64,000 nt of DNA from NCBI GenBank assembly GCA_044361535.1, contig JBIKIQ010000002.1, forward strand, positions 62,001 to 126,000, given 5' to 3'. Source of the stretch: UBA952 sp044361535. GTDB taxonomy: Bacteria > Bacteroidota > Bacteroidia > Flavobacteriales_D > Crocinitomicaceae. The notes beneath the pieces are model-generated. The model had not been told where the DNA came from. It saw nothing but the letters and a program-made list of their open reading frames with translations, and did not search any database. Positions 16,171 to 26,175 of this stretch are shown here, piece by piece (within the stretch, counting starts at the first letter, position 1; every line of letters starts with the position of its first letter). A program made the position numbers and the translations under genes.

Positions 16171-16184
16171 ATGCAATTTTGCAT
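16171..16184. promoter_or_regulatory. Palindrome upstream of H-NOX operon
   Basis: ATGCAATTTTGCAT has 6-bp arms (ATGCAA/TTGCAT) around TT and lies 27 bases ahead of the H-NOX start codon. It overlaps a near -7 element (CAATTTTG). Its position suits an operator or core promoter. The binding factor is unknown. The remaining gap 15986-16210 is AT-rich with no other clear element. Confidence 0.35.
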
Positions 16185-16210
16185 TTCATACTAAATAAAT
16201 TACGGTAATT

Positions 16211-16753
16211 ATGTACGGATTGGTAAATAAGGCAATTAAGGATTTGGTGGTAACGAATCACGGTGAGGATAAATGGAAGGAGATTTGTCGACTTTCAGAT
16301 TTTCACGACGAGGAATTTATCGGTATGAATCCGTACCCAGATAAATTGACATATGATTTGGTGAAAAATGCTTCAATGGTGTTAAAGGCTGATGCCGCTG
16401 ATGTACTTGAGGCCTTTGGTGAATATTGGATACTTTACACGGCTGATGAGGGATATGGAGATTTAATGGACTTAACGGGTTCCTCTTTTGTTGAGTTTCT
16501 GAGTAATTTGGATATGTTGCATTATCGCATTAACAACATAATGCCCGAGTTGGCAGCTCCTCAATTTTCTACACGTAATGAAACTGAACGCTCTGTTGAA
16601 TTAGAATACCGTTCTCACAGAGCTGGGCTTGTACCAATGCTTTATGGTTTGATTAAAGGATTGGGTAAACGATTCGATCTAGTGGTTTCTGTGGAGCAAA
16701 TCCAAGAGAAAAATGATCTTAATGATTGTCATGTTTTCTTAATTAAGTGGTAA
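16211..16753 (+). CDS. H-NOX heme gas-sensor protein
   Basis: This is a stand-alone heme-nitric oxide/oxygen-binding domain of 180 residues, the usual length. It begins MYGLVNKAIKDLV, has the proximal heme His104 in FLSNLDMLHYRI, the conserved Pro region (MPELAAPQF), and the heme-propionate motif Y133-x-S135-x-R137 (EYRSHR). H-NOX proteins bind NO (some O2) and typically control an adjacent histidine kinase or cyclase. Here the giant kinase gene starts 7 bases downstream, so it is the likely partner. Gas selectivity cannot be decided from the sequence. Confidence 0.92.
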   Translation: MYGLVNKAIKDLVVTNHGEDKWKEICRLSDFHDEEFIGMNPYPDKLTYDLVKNASMVLKADAADVLEAFGEYWILYTADEGYGDLMDLTGSSFVEFLSNLDMLHYRINNIMPELAAPQFSTRNETERSVELEYRSHRAGLVPMLYGLIKGLGKRFDLVVSVEQIQEKNDLNDCHVFLIKW

Positions 16754-16760
16754 ATTAAAA

Positions 16761-19700
16761 ATGCTGCCTCCTCCATTTCCACCTAATGAAAATGAACGAT
16801 TAAATTCATTAAACAGTTATCAAATTCTTGATACCTTGGGTGAGGAGGAATATGACGCGCTTACCCGATTAGCGGCTCAAATTTGCGGTACAAAAATCGC
16901 TTTAATTACCCTGGTCGATACTGATCGACAGTGGTTTAAATCTAAAATTGGTATTGATGTAGCCGAAACGCCAAGAGAATTGTCTTTTTGTGCTCATGCT
17001 ATAAATTCACCTAATGAACCATTTATAATTGAGGATGCGCGCTTAGATGCGCGTTTTAAGGATAGTCCAGTAGTTCAAGGAGATCCAAATATTGTCTTCT
17101 ACGCAGGAATCCCTTTGGTTAACGAGGATGAATATTCTCTTGGTACTCTTTGTGTTATTGATGATCAACCCAAGAAAATAACTGCCGTTGAATTAGAGGG
17201 GCTAAAAACTCTTTCAAAAAGTGTTATCAATCTCTTAGAACTACGAAGAAAAAATAAAAGTTTAGAAAAAGAGAAAAGTATATTTCTCGATTCATTAGAA
17301 TTTAATAACCCATTTTACCTTATTGTCAATCAAGATGGACTAATAAAAAAATTGGGGGAGAAGTTGCTTAAATGCCAACCTTTACTCAAAGAAGGGAAGA
17401 GTGTTTTTGAGTTTTTCGAATTTATGAAACCATTTATTTGGTCAGATTGGATAAATTCAGAAAAAGAACCTGTTTCTCGTTTGTTCTTCTTTCAATCGAT
17501 TGATGGTCAACAACGATTTAAATTTTCTCTTAAACGCCTTACTGATCAATTAATCTTATCGGTTGTTCCAGTTGTAAACGCCAATTTTCATCTTAGTAAG
17601 TATAACCTGACTTTGAATGATTTTGCCAAACACGATTACATTGCAGAATATTTATTTTTGCAACAGACCACAGATCGTTCTTTGGCAGATTCTAAAAATC
17701 TTTTATTAAAAGCGCAAGAGCGTAACAAAGAATTAGAAGAAGCACAAAACAGGATTGATATCTTGGCCCGTTTTCCTGCAGAAAATCCAAATCCAATCGT
17801 TCGTTTGAATCTTGATTTAAAGGTTTCTTATAATAACAAAGCTTCGGAAAAAACTTTTTTAAGTGATTTTGGAATTTCCGATCAAGGAGTAGAGGATCCA
17901 GAGCTTAATTTATGCTTAAGCTCGATGATTCAGCAAGGACAAGACATCGTCAAATTAGTTTTAACGAGAAATAACAGGCATTACAATGTGTCACTCAGAC
18001 TAGTTTCTGAATATGGTTATGTCAATATTTATGCAACAGACATTACTAACTATATTTATCAAGTAGAGCAAAAAGAACATGAGCTCAAGGAACTGAATAG
18101 TAAAATTGAAAGTCAAAAACAATTTTATGAATTTGTATTAAATGCCATCCCTTCCGATATTGCTGTGTTTTCTTCCGAACACAAATATGTCTTTGTAAAT
18201 CCACAAGGAATCAAGAACAAAGAGATTAGAGAGTTTATGATAGGAAAAGATGATTATGACTATTGTAAACTTAAGGGGGTCCCAACTGATATGGCTGATA
18301 AAAGACGGGCATTGTTTAAGGATGTGATTAATACGGGTGAATTTCGTGACTGGTATGATGATTTAGTTGATTCTAATGGAAATCGTCAAGTGATTTATCG
18401 AAGAATTGGCCCATTAAAGGATGAGAATGGTGTTATTAAATATGTAGTGGGTTATGGAATTGAGGTTACAAAAACGAAAATAGCTGAAGATAAACTCATC
18501 GAATCTAACAAAAAACTTGTATTACTCGAAAACTTTTTGAATAAAACTACGGATGCCATTCAGGTTTCAGATGAATTTGGAAATATGGTTTATGTGAATG
18601 ATACCGCATCGAAAAGGTTGGGAATAAATCAATCAGATGTTAAGAATTACCATGTCAGTGATTTTGAAAAATACTTTAGTGAGCGAACAATTTGGGATAA
18701 TCATCTAGCATTTTTAAAAGAAAATAAAGTATTCAATGTTGAATCAGTAAATAGTAATCAATTTACAGGTAAGGAAATTGATGTTGAGGTAAATGTAGTT
18801 TATGAAGAAATTGATGGGGCGGGTTATCTTATCGCCGCATCTCGCGACATAACTGAACGTAAAAAATCCGAGGAAGAAATTCGTCGTTTATCCTTAGTTG
18901 CAAAAAATACTACAAATGGTGTATTGATTTTAGATGCAAATCGAAAAATTATTTGGGCAAATGAGGCTATCATAAAACGTTCTGAATATGCTTTAGAAGA
19001 GTTAATTGGCCAGAGTCCGAAGCTTTTTCAATTTGAAGGTACAAATCAAGAAACAATTGAAAGAATTTATAATAGTTTATTAAAAAATGAATCAGTTCAA
19101 GAGGAGATTCTACATGCTACAAAATCAGGCAGTCTTTATTGGATAAGTCTTAATATTCAGCCAATTTTTGATGCAAAAGGAGATCTTGAAGGATACATAG
19201 CTATTGAATTAGATATCACCGAGCGAAAGAATTTTGAAGAAACGATTGCAGCTCAAAACAAAGATTTGAAAGAAATAACAGATGCACTCGATCAAAGTGC
19301 TTTGGTTTCTATTGCCAATTCGGATGGAACAATAATTCGTGCAAACTTTAAATTTTGCGAAGTTTCAGGGTATACCGAAAAAGAGCTCATTGGTAAAAAT
19401 CACAATATTGTTAATTCGCGTCATCATCGACCTGAATTTTGGAAAGAAATGTGGGCGACTATTCGTAAAGGAGAAATTTGGCGATCTGAAGTCTGCAACA
19501 AGAAAAAAAATGGAGAATTATATTGGGTAGATTCAATTGTTTATCCGGTATTTGATCTCAATGGGGAAATACGCCATTATCTATCTATTCGACATGAAAT
19601 AACAGACCGAAAATTAGCAGAGGAAGAATTAGAAAGAAAAGCAAATTTACAACGACTATTGGTTAAGATTTCTTCCGACTATATCAATATTCCTCTAAAC

Positions 19701-21212
19701 GAAGTTGAAAATTCTATCAATAAATCCATGGCAGAAATTGGAGAATTTGTACAGGTGGATAGAGTGTATGTTTTTGATTATAATTACGAGAAAGAAACTA
19801 CTTCGAATTTGCATGAATGGTGTGCAGAAGGAATAGAGCCGCAAATTGAAAATTTACAAAACCTATCTTTCAGTGATGTTCCAATTTGGGTTGAAACACA
19901 TTCTCGAGGTGAGTCAATTGTTGTTCCAAATGTGCAAGAGCTACCACAGTCAACTTTCAGAGAGTTAATAGAAGTTCAGGGTATTCAAAGTCTTGTTGCC
20001 ATCCCTATGATGGATAGAAATAAGTGCATTGGTTTTGTTGGCTTTGATGCAGTAAAAGGGTTGAGAATTTTCTCAGAAGAAGAACGAGATTTATTAGAAT
20101 TGTACGCTCAAATATTGGTAAATGTCTCGCACAGAGCAGATTATTTAAGGCAAATCCAAAAGGCTAAAAGCGATATTGAGGAAATTAATAGAGGTTTAGA
20201 GCTACAAGTTCAGGAGAAAACAAAAACGAACCTAGAACTTGCTAAGTCCATTGCTGATCAGGAAAAAATGGTAACAATAGGTGAAATAGCATCGGGTATT
20301 GCACACGATTTAAATACACCACTAGGAGCCATAAAAAGCGGTGCAGAGAATATTCGGTACACGCTTGAAACGTTGTTTCACGATACAATTTACAAATGCA
20401 CCCCTGAGCAAATTGGATTTGCGTGCGAACGTGCTTCTAAAACACAAATTGAGTTGTTTGTAGGTGGATTACAACAGCGAAAAGAAACAGGGGTATTCAA
20501 AGCGTTTTTAAAGGAAAACTATTCCCACTTGAGCTCCGGTGAAATCGAATCATTGGCTATGGGATTGGTTAAGAATAGAGTCAATATTCATGATACAGAT
20601 GTTATTTCATCTATCGTATCCGTTGCAAATTCCAAAGATTTCTTAGAATTGATATACCATATTCAAATGACGAGAAATTTTGTTGATACGATTTTGTCAT
20701 CGGGTGAAAGAGCGTCACAAGTCATCAATGATTTAAGATCATTTATTCGTGATAAGAAGACATCTGATAAAACTTTAATCAATATACAGCAGAATATTGC
20801 AACAGTTTTGAATATTTTTAATTACGAATTAAAACGTAATACGGATGTTCAATTTTTGGTTGATTCAAGTCTTAGTATTGTAGGTATTGATATTAGGCTT
20901 TTCCAGCTTTGGTCCAATTTGATAAAAAATGCAATTGAATCAATGAGTGATATTGAGCAACGAGGTCTCCTTCGTATAGTTTCCTCACAAACGGATACGC
21001 ACATTACAATTAGTATAGAAAATAATGGTCCTAAAATTCCACAAGAAATTCAGGATAGAATTTTCGAGAAATTTTTTACCACAAAAGCGTCAAAAAATGG
21101 CTCAGGATTGGGCTTAAGTATAGTTAGCAGTGTAATTCAAGAGCATAATGCTGAACTTGAGTTGTTTTCAAATGAGTTAGTTACCAAATTTATAGTCAAG
21201 TTTAAGAAATGA
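16761..21212 (+). CDS. Soluble multi-sensor histidine kinase (GAF-PASx4+-GAF)
   Basis: This 1483-residue kinase has no membrane segment. The order is: N-terminal GAF (about 10-165), a weak PAS-like region (170-440), PAS domains beginning at about 453, 590, 708 and 832, a second GAF (about 963-1120), a coiled coil, then the kinase core. The phospho-acceptor is His1182 in ASGIAHDLNTPLGAIK. The N box is LIKNAIESM (Asn1390) and the G2 box GSGLGLSIV (about 1447). The His-to-Asn distance of about 208 residues is roughly twice the usual one, because about 100 residues (with ELFVGGLQQRKE) are inserted within the dimerisation region. It is the likely target of the H-NOX protein upstream and overlaps the receiver gene downstream. 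Confidence 0.9.
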   Translation: MLPPPFPPNENERLNSLNSYQILDTLGEEEYDALTRLAAQICGTKIALITLVDTDRQWFKSKIGIDVAETPRELSFCAHAINSPNEPFIIEDARLDARFKDSPVVQGDPNIVFYAGIPLVNEDEYSLGTLCVIDDQPKKITAVELEGLKTLSKSVINLLELRRKNKSLEKEKSIFLDSLEFNNPFYLIVNQDGLIKKLGEKLLKCQPLLKEGKSVFEFFEFMKPFIWSDWINSEKEPVSRLFFFQSIDGQQRFKFSLKRLTDQLILSVVPVVNANFHLSKYNLTLNDFAKHDYIAEYLFLQQTTDRSLADSKNLLLKAQERNKELEEAQNRIDILARFPAENPNPIVRLNLDLKVSYNNKASEKTFLSDFGISDQGVEDPELNLCLSSMIQQGQDIVKLVLTRNNRHYNVSLRLVSEYGYVNIYATDITNYIYQVEQKEHELKELNSKIESQKQFYEFVLNAIPSDIAVFSSEHKYVFVNPQGIKNKEIREFMIGKDDYDYCKLKGVPTDMADKRRALFKDVINTGEFRDWYDDLVDSNGNRQVIYRRIGPLKDENGVIKYVVGYGIEVTKTKIAEDKLIESNKKLVLLENFLNKTTDAIQVSDEFGNMVYVNDTASKRLGINQSDVKNYHVSDFEKYFSERTIWDNHLAFLKENKVFNVESVNSNQFTGKEIDVEVNVVYEEIDGAGYLIAASRDITERKKSEEEIRRLSLVAKNTTNGVLILDANRKIIWANEAIIKRSEYALEELIGQSPKLFQFEGTNQETIERIYNSLLKNESVQEEILHATKSGSLYWISLNIQPIFDAKGDLEGYIAIELDITERKNFEETIAAQNKDLKEITDALDQSALVSIANSDGTIIRANFKFCEVSGYTEKELIGKNHNIVNSRHHRPEFWKEMWATIRKGEIWRSEVCNKKKNGELYWVDSIVYPVFDLNGEIRHYLSIRHEITDRKLAEEELERKANLQRLLVKISSDYINIPLNEVENSINKSMAEIGEFVQVDRVYVFDYNYEKETTSNLHEWCAEGIEPQIENLQNLSFSDVPIWVETHSRGESIVVPNVQELPQSTFRELIEVQGIQSLVAIPMMDRNKCIGFVGFDAVKGLRIFSEEERDLLELYAQILVNVSHRADYLRQIQKAKSDIEEINRGLELQVQEKTKTNLELAKSIADQEKMVTIGEIASGIAHDLNTPLGAIKSGAENIRYTLETLFHDTIYKCTPEQIGFACERASKTQIELFVGGLQQRKETGVFKAFLKENYSHLSSGEIESLAMGLVKNRVNIHDTDVISSIVSVANSKDFLELIYHIQMTRNFVDTILSSGERASQVINDLRSFIRDKKTSDKTLINIQQNIATVLNIFNYELKRNTDVQFLVDSSLSIVGIDIRLFQLWSNLIKNAIESMSDIEQRGLLRIVSSQTDTHITISIENNGPKIPQEIQDRIFEKFFTTKASKNGSGLGLSIVSSVIQEHNAELELFSNELVTKFIVKFKK

Positions 21213-21619
21213 TGGACGATTTAAAATATGCAGTTATATGTGTGGACGATGATCCGCACATTCTTCAAATGCTGAGTTTTCAACTTGAGAAAATTATTGA
21301 TACCAAGTGTACCTTATTAGAGTATTTTACTAGTCCTCAACTAGCTCTTGACAATTTTGATGAATTACTTGAAGAACAAATTGATGTAATTTTTATTCTA
21401 GTTGATTTTCAAATGCCAGGAATGAACGGTGCACAATTAATTCGAGCAATCAAATTGAAAAAACCAGATTTAGCTTGTGTAATGCTTTCGGGCCAAGCAA
21501 ATACCGTTCAAGTAGCTGAATTGGAGCAAGATGGACTACTAACCTGTTTTGTTCATAAACCATGGGATGAAGCAACTTTGTTTCAAGTATTAAAACCCAT
21601 AATTAATAACAAAGACTGA
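21209..21619 (+). CDS. Single-domain response regulator
   Basis: This is a 136-residue receiver domain with no output domain. The acidic pocket is CVDDDPHILQ, the phospho-Asp is in LVDFQMPGMNGAQ, the switch Ser is in MLSGQAN, and the Lys is in VHKPWDE. It overlaps the kinase gene by 4 bases (ATGA), so it is the cognate partner by position. Output would have to go through protein contact. It is closely similar to the second receiver at 26162. Confidence 0.92.
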   Translation: MMDDLKYAVICVDDDPHILQMLSFQLEKIIDTKCTLLEYFTSPQLALDNFDELLEEQIDVIFILVDFQMPGMNGAQLIRAIKLKKPDLACVMLSGQANTVQVAELEQDGLLTCFVHKPWDEATLFQVLKPIINNKD

Positions 21620-21622
21620 TTT

Positions 21623-22696
21623 ATGAAATACTTTTTTCTAACACTTTTTTTATCCTCATGTGGATTCTTTTTTTCTCAGCGTATGAAGGGGGTTGTAAAC
21701 GGCTATGGTCATATGAATTATGTATACAGTCACGACTTAAACAAGTCAACAAATGCCAATTTGAACTTTTATGAATTGGGAGAACATGATTTATTTGTTA
21801 ATTCCTACTTTAATGACCGAATAAGTTTTCTAGGTGAATTCATAGTGCGTTACGCGAAAGGTTCTCCCACTTCTTTTGCTGCAAGTATTGAAAGGGCTCG
21901 CTTAAAAATTGATTATTATAAAAATCATTCGATCATTATTGGTAAAATTCATACTCCGGTAAATTATTGGAACGATGTATATCACCACGGACGCGTTTTC
22001 TTTCCTTCAATTGATCGTCCAACTTCATTTAGTTATTTGGTTCCATTACACAATTTAGGGATTCAATTTCAAGGTCAGAATTTGGGTAAATGGAATTTTG
22101 GATACGACATAGTTCTTGGTAATGGAATTAGTTCAACGGATGCATCTGATGATAAAATTATTCCTTCAACCACCTTAGCATTCCATATTAAACCAACCGA
22201 TAATTGGAGAATTGGTGCGTCCTATTATTATGATTTCTTAACTGACGCTTCCATAACGGGTGTACATAGCGGTCATAGCACCGCACCGTCTCATGTTCAT
22301 GGAGATAAATACACGGGGAAATTGCATTACCAGCTCCTTAGCCAATCTGTGGCTCACTTCGGTGAAAAACATGAGTTTTTAAATGAATTTGTTTACAACT
22401 ACACACATACCGATACTTTGGGTCAAGCTAACAATTTTTCAAATTACACTTATTACGGTTATCGCATCAAGGATAAACATGTTCCTTATGCCATTTTAGA
22501 TTGGATTTCTATTGCTGAAAATGATTTGTTTACATATCATTATGACGTAATGCGCATGTGGTTGGGGTATCGCTATGAATTTTCTGAGATGTTGAATGTA
22601 AAGGCCCAATTAGGTTATTCGACCAATTTCTTAAACAATTCTCATGCACCTTCGAATGGTATTGACTTTAAAATACAATTTGCATATGGCTTTTAG
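21623..22696 (+). CDS. Outer-membrane porin-like beta-barrel
   Basis: This 357-residue protein has a signal peptide (KYFFLTLFLSSCGFFFSQ), alternating aromatic/polar strands throughout and a C-terminal Phe (IQFAYGF), as expected for an outer-membrane barrel. A His-rich loop (TGVHSGHSTAPSHVHGDK) around residues 212-230 might bind metal; this is an inference. It lies between the two kinase-receiver pairs in one operon and overlaps the next gene by 11 bases. The solute carried is unknown. Confidence 0.7.
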   Translation: MKYFFLTLFLSSCGFFFSQRMKGVVNGYGHMNYVYSHDLNKSTNANLNFYELGEHDLFVNSYFNDRISFLGEFIVRYAKGSPTSFAASIERARLKIDYYKNHSIIIGKIHTPVNYWNDVYHHGRVFFPSIDRPTSFSYLVPLHNLGIQFQGQNLGKWNFGYDIVLGNGISSTDASDDKIIPSTTLAFHIKPTDNWRIGASYYYDFLTDASITGVHSGHSTAPSHVHGDKYTGKLHYQLLSQSVAHFGEKHEFLNEFVYNYTHTDTLGQANNFSNYTYYGYRIKDKHVPYAILDWISIAENDLFTYHYDVMRMWLGYRYEFSEMLNVKAQLGYSTNFLNNSHAPSNGIDFKIQFAYGF

Positions 22697-23111
22697 ATTA
22701 GTGATACTGGTAAAGCTTTTAGTTTGGTCAACCTTAGTTTATAGTCAGACCTTCTCAGATTATAAAGTAATTGGAAATACAACAGGTGTAACAGAGCTCA
22801 CACAAGCACAAGTTAAATCATACTTCAAAGCGAAATACACACTATGGGGTAATGGCAAATCTGTTAAGGTTGTGCTCCATTCCTCAGAGTCGACCCAAGC
22901 AGAAAAACTTGCCAAATTAGTTTATAGCACTACGCATCAAGGGGTGAAAAAATATTGGTTATCGCTTGTTTTTCAGGGGAGAGCAAACCCGCCCATGTAT
23001 TTTAACTCTGATTCAGAAGTAGTAGAATATGTGAAGAAAACTCCCGGTGCAATTGGTATTGTTCAGATAGGAACAAGTTGTCCAAGTCAATATATAATTC
23101 AAATCAAATAG
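22686..23111 (+). CDS. Small periplasmic binding-protein-like (PstS/PBP-like) protein
   Basis: This 141-residue secreted protein starts at ATG 22686 (AFRLVILVKLLVWSTLVYSQ signal). The mature domain reads KVIGNTTGVTELTQAQVKSYFKAKYTLWGNGKSVKVVLH and later VVEYVKKTPGAIGIV, features of the phosphate-type PBP-like superfamily but only half its usual length. It overlaps the porin gene and abuts (1 base) the membrane kinase gene. A role as ligand-presenting partner of that kinase is plausible but only an inference. Confidence 0.7.
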   Translation: MAFRLVILVKLLVWSTLVYSQTFSDYKVIGNTTGVTELTQAQVKSYFKAKYTLWGNGKSVKVVLHSSESTQAEKLAKLVYSTTHQGVKKYWLSLVFQGRANPPMYFNSDSEVVEYVKKTPGAIGIVQIGTSCPSQYIIQIK

Positions 23112-23112
23112 C

Positions 23113-26100
23113 ATGAAATCATTAGTTTTTCGTATTTGGTTTCCTTTTGTTGTGTTTTTTTCTTGCATTCTAGTAGTAATAGCATATTACTATTCTGTTA
23201 AACAGGAACAAATATATATTGAGAATAGAAAATCCGAGTTGCAAGAGTTGGCAAAAAGTATTGCGTTAGGTGTTGAACTATCTGTTGAAAATGACAATTT
23301 AAATGGGCTGAAAAAAGCACTTGATTTAGCAAAAAGTAGCGATGATTTTGAAAAAGTAGCTGTTGTTGTAAAAGATGAACAAGGAAAAAAAATAGAACAG
23401 TATTCTAATCCTGTAAATTCAAAAATTTCTGTTCTTAATTTAGACTCGGCCCAATATATAGTGCAGAAATTTCCTTTTAAAACAGAGTTAATTAGCGGAG
23501 AGATTTACATTGTGTCTTCAAAGGCAAAGATTGATGAGGTTATTTTTAATTTGAATTTGCCACTTTACCTTATTTTATTAATTCTTTTTCTGATTTCAGC
23601 CATTATATTTTTGGTCTTTGCTAAGCGACTTGTAATGCCAATAAAAGGTCTCAATAGTTTATCCATTGCGATCAAGAATAACAAGGAGCTAGATTTCAGA
23701 AAAGATTTTTCAACGGCTGCTACTGAGGTTGAAGAATTGGGGAATACGCTTGTATCTCTTTTTCAAAGTTTGAAAGTTGAACGCCAACGAAACGATGAAA
23801 TTTTAGAAAATTTAGAAAATCAAGTAGTTGAGAGAACTAAGAAAAACAACCAACTTTCATTAGTGGCCAAGCACGCATTGAATGGCGTTTTAATTGCCGA
23901 CAAGGACAAAAAAATCCTGTATGCTAATAAAAGTTTGTGTGAGATAACTGGATATGAGTTGCATGAATTGATTGGACAAACCCCAAAAATGTTTCAGTTT
24001 GAAAAAACGGATCCAACTACAATTGCAAGAATAAATAGTGCATTAAGCAGAAATGAAGTTGTAAAGGAACAAATATTAAATAGAAGTAAAAATGGAAGAG
24101 AATATTGGTTGGAGTTGAATATCGTTCCTGTTTTTGAAAATGGAGAAGTTACTAGTTATATTGCAGTAGAGACTGATGTAACCGAGAGAATAAAGGATGA
24201 GAATCGTTTAAAACAAAGTGAAGAGCAGAACAGAAGAATTTTGGATAACGCTGCTGAAATGATTCATACACTTGATGAACGCGGAAATGTTTTGTGGGCC
24301 AATCGTTCCTGGTTGAAAAATATTGGCATCTCATCAGAGGAGGCTACTGGAAGAAATATAACGGAATTCTTAGACGATAAAACACTCGAAGAATTTCAAG
24401 AGGTTATGCCTAAATTAATGCAAGGAGAGTCAATAAATAATCTTGAATGTGTTTTTATTTCTATGAAAATGCAGAATATTGATCTGAGAGGAAAAACAAT
24501 TCCACTCTTTGAAAATGGAAAATTTATAGGAAGTCAGGCTTATTTGCACAATATAACTGAAATGATTGAGGCTCAAAAAACGATAAATCAAAAATCGTTG
24601 CTGCAAGATTTGATGATGAGAATTTCTACAAAGTATATTAATTTACCAGTAGATCAACTTGATCAAACCATTTTAGATTCATTGCGTGATATAGCAACGT
24701 TTGTTAAGGCAGATAGAGCTTATATTTTTAACTATTACCTCGATCAAGGCTATTGTGAGTATAAATACGAGTGGGTAGAGGAAGGAATAGAACCTCAAAT
24801 GAATGATTATAAAATTATTCAATTGGATACAATGCCTTATTGGTTAGAAAAGCATAAAAATAAAGAATTCGTAATTGTCGAGGATTCAAGTGCTCTAACA
24901 GATAAAAATATTCAGCAATTGTTAGTCACAGAAGGGATAAAGAGTTTAATTACAATTCCGGTTCATGATGATGATAAATTAGTAGGATTTGTTGGATTTG
25001 ACTTAATTAAAATATTTAGGGTATTTAGCCATGAAGAAAAGGAGATTTTGGTCTTGTTTTCTCAAATGTTGATAAATGTCTATAAAAGGCTAGATTATAT
25101 TCGAGAATTAAATCAGTCAAAACAAAAAATTGAAGAGGTTAATGCTTCTTTGGAGCAACGTGTAGCCGAAAATACAAAGAGGAATTTAGATTTATCAAAA
25201 AATATTATTGAGCAAGAGAAATTAGCAACTATTGGAGAGATTTCAGCAGGTATAGCGCACGATTTAAATACTCCATTGGGAACAATTAAGGTAGGGGCAG
25301 ATAACGTGAGATATATGTTGAGTTCTATCCTGAAAAATGAGTTAAGCAGTTTATCAAAAGAAGATTTGGAGTTGATACATAATAGGGTTGAAACGGTTGA
25401 AACAGAAATGTTTGTTGGTGGATTGCAGTTGAGAAAGGAGAAGATTGAGATGTTAAGTCAAATCTCGATTGATTATCCAAATTTGGATGGGGCTATTCAA
25501 GAAAAAATGGTAGATTTCCTCGTAAAAGCACGTGTTAATAAGAGTGAAAGTGATTTTATTCAAAAAATTTTTTCATCTTCTAATCCATTGTTGTTCGTTG
25601 AAGTTTTGTACCAAGTGCAAATGGCTGCTGCTCAATTGGAAACAATTAAAAAATCAAGTGATAAAGCAGTGAAAGTTGTACAAGATGTTCGCTCATTTAT
25701 TAAGGGTGAAGTATCTCAAAACGAAAAAAGAGAATTTAATCTTCGAGAAAATATAGCAACAGTGCTGGGTATTTTTAACTATGAATTAAGGCAAAATGTA
25801 GACTTAAAATTTGAGGTTGATCCAAATTTAGTGATGGTTGGTTATGATGTGAAATTATTTCAGCTTTGGTCTAATCTCATTAAAAATGCCTTTGAAGCAA
25901 TGGATGAACAAGAAGAAAAATTCATTGGAATATATTCAACGGTTGAACCAGGACAAATTCAATTAGTTTTTGAGAATAACGGTCCGAAAATCCAGGACGA
26001 TGTAATGGATAATATGTTCAAGAAGTTTTATACAACAAAATCCAAAAAAAGTGGCTCAGGATTAGGTCTAAGTATCGTCAAAAACATTCTAAATGAGCAC

Positions 26101-26175
26101 AATGCAATAATTGAAGTAAATTCAAATGAACAATCTACCAAATTTATTGTTACATTTGCTTATGACCGAATTTAA
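23113..26175 (+). CDS. Membrane sensor histidine kinase (periplasmic domain-HAMP-PAS-PAS-GAF)
   Basis: This is a 1020-residue kinase. TM1 is about residues 6-28 and TM2 about 147-170, enclosing a roughly 120-residue periplasmic sensor region. It is followed by a HAMP-like linker, PAS at about 245-370, PAS at 370-485, GAF at about 495-660, and a kinase core with His716 (SAGIAHDLNTPLGTIK), Asn925 (LIKNAFEAM) and GSGLGLSIV. The His-Asn distance of 209 residues and the insert motif EMFVGGLQLRKE match the upstream kinase, so the two are paralogues with different inputs. It overlaps the receiver gene downstream. Confidence 0.9.
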   Translation: MKSLVFRIWFPFVVFFSCILVVIAYYYSVKQEQIYIENRKSELQELAKSIALGVELSVENDNLNGLKKALDLAKSSDDFEKVAVVVKDEQGKKIEQYSNPVNSKISVLNLDSAQYIVQKFPFKTELISGEIYIVSSKAKIDEVIFNLNLPLYLILLILFLISAIIFLVFAKRLVMPIKGLNSLSIAIKNNKELDFRKDFSTAATEVEELGNTLVSLFQSLKVERQRNDEILENLENQVVERTKKNNQLSLVAKHALNGVLIADKDKKILYANKSLCEITGYELHELIGQTPKMFQFEKTDPTTIARINSALSRNEVVKEQILNRSKNGREYWLELNIVPVFENGEVTSYIAVETDVTERIKDENRLKQSEEQNRRILDNAAEMIHTLDERGNVLWANRSWLKNIGISSEEATGRNITEFLDDKTLEEFQEVMPKLMQGESINNLECVFISMKMQNIDLRGKTIPLFENGKFIGSQAYLHNITEMIEAQKTINQKSLLQDLMMRISTKYINLPVDQLDQTILDSLRDIATFVKADRAYIFNYYLDQGYCEYKYEWVEEGIEPQMNDYKIIQLDTMPYWLEKHKNKEFVIVEDSSALTDKNIQQLLVTEGIKSLITIPVHDDDKLVGFVGFDLIKIFRVFSHEEKEILVLFSQMLINVYKRLDYIRELNQSKQKIEEVNASLEQRVAENTKRNLDLSKNIIEQEKLATIGEISAGIAHDLNTPLGTIKVGADNVRYMLSSILKNELSSLSKEDLELIHNRVETVETEMFVGGLQLRKEKIEMLSQISIDYPNLDGAIQEKMVDFLVKARVNKSESDFIQKIFSSSNPLLFVEVLYQVQMAAAQLETIKKSSDKAVKVVQDVRSFIKGEVSQNEKREFNLRENIATVLGIFNYELRQNVDLKFEVDPNLVMVGYDVKLFQLWSNLIKNAFEAMDEQEEKFIGIYSTVEPGQIQLVFENNGPKIQDDVMDNMFKKFYTTKSKKSGSGLGLSIVKNILNEHNAIIEVNSNEQSTKFIVTFAYDRI

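Noticed and set aside
22644..22685. Longer start for the PBP-like gene
   Set aside because: The extra residues overlap the porin gene and sit before a good signal peptide that begins at ATG 22686.
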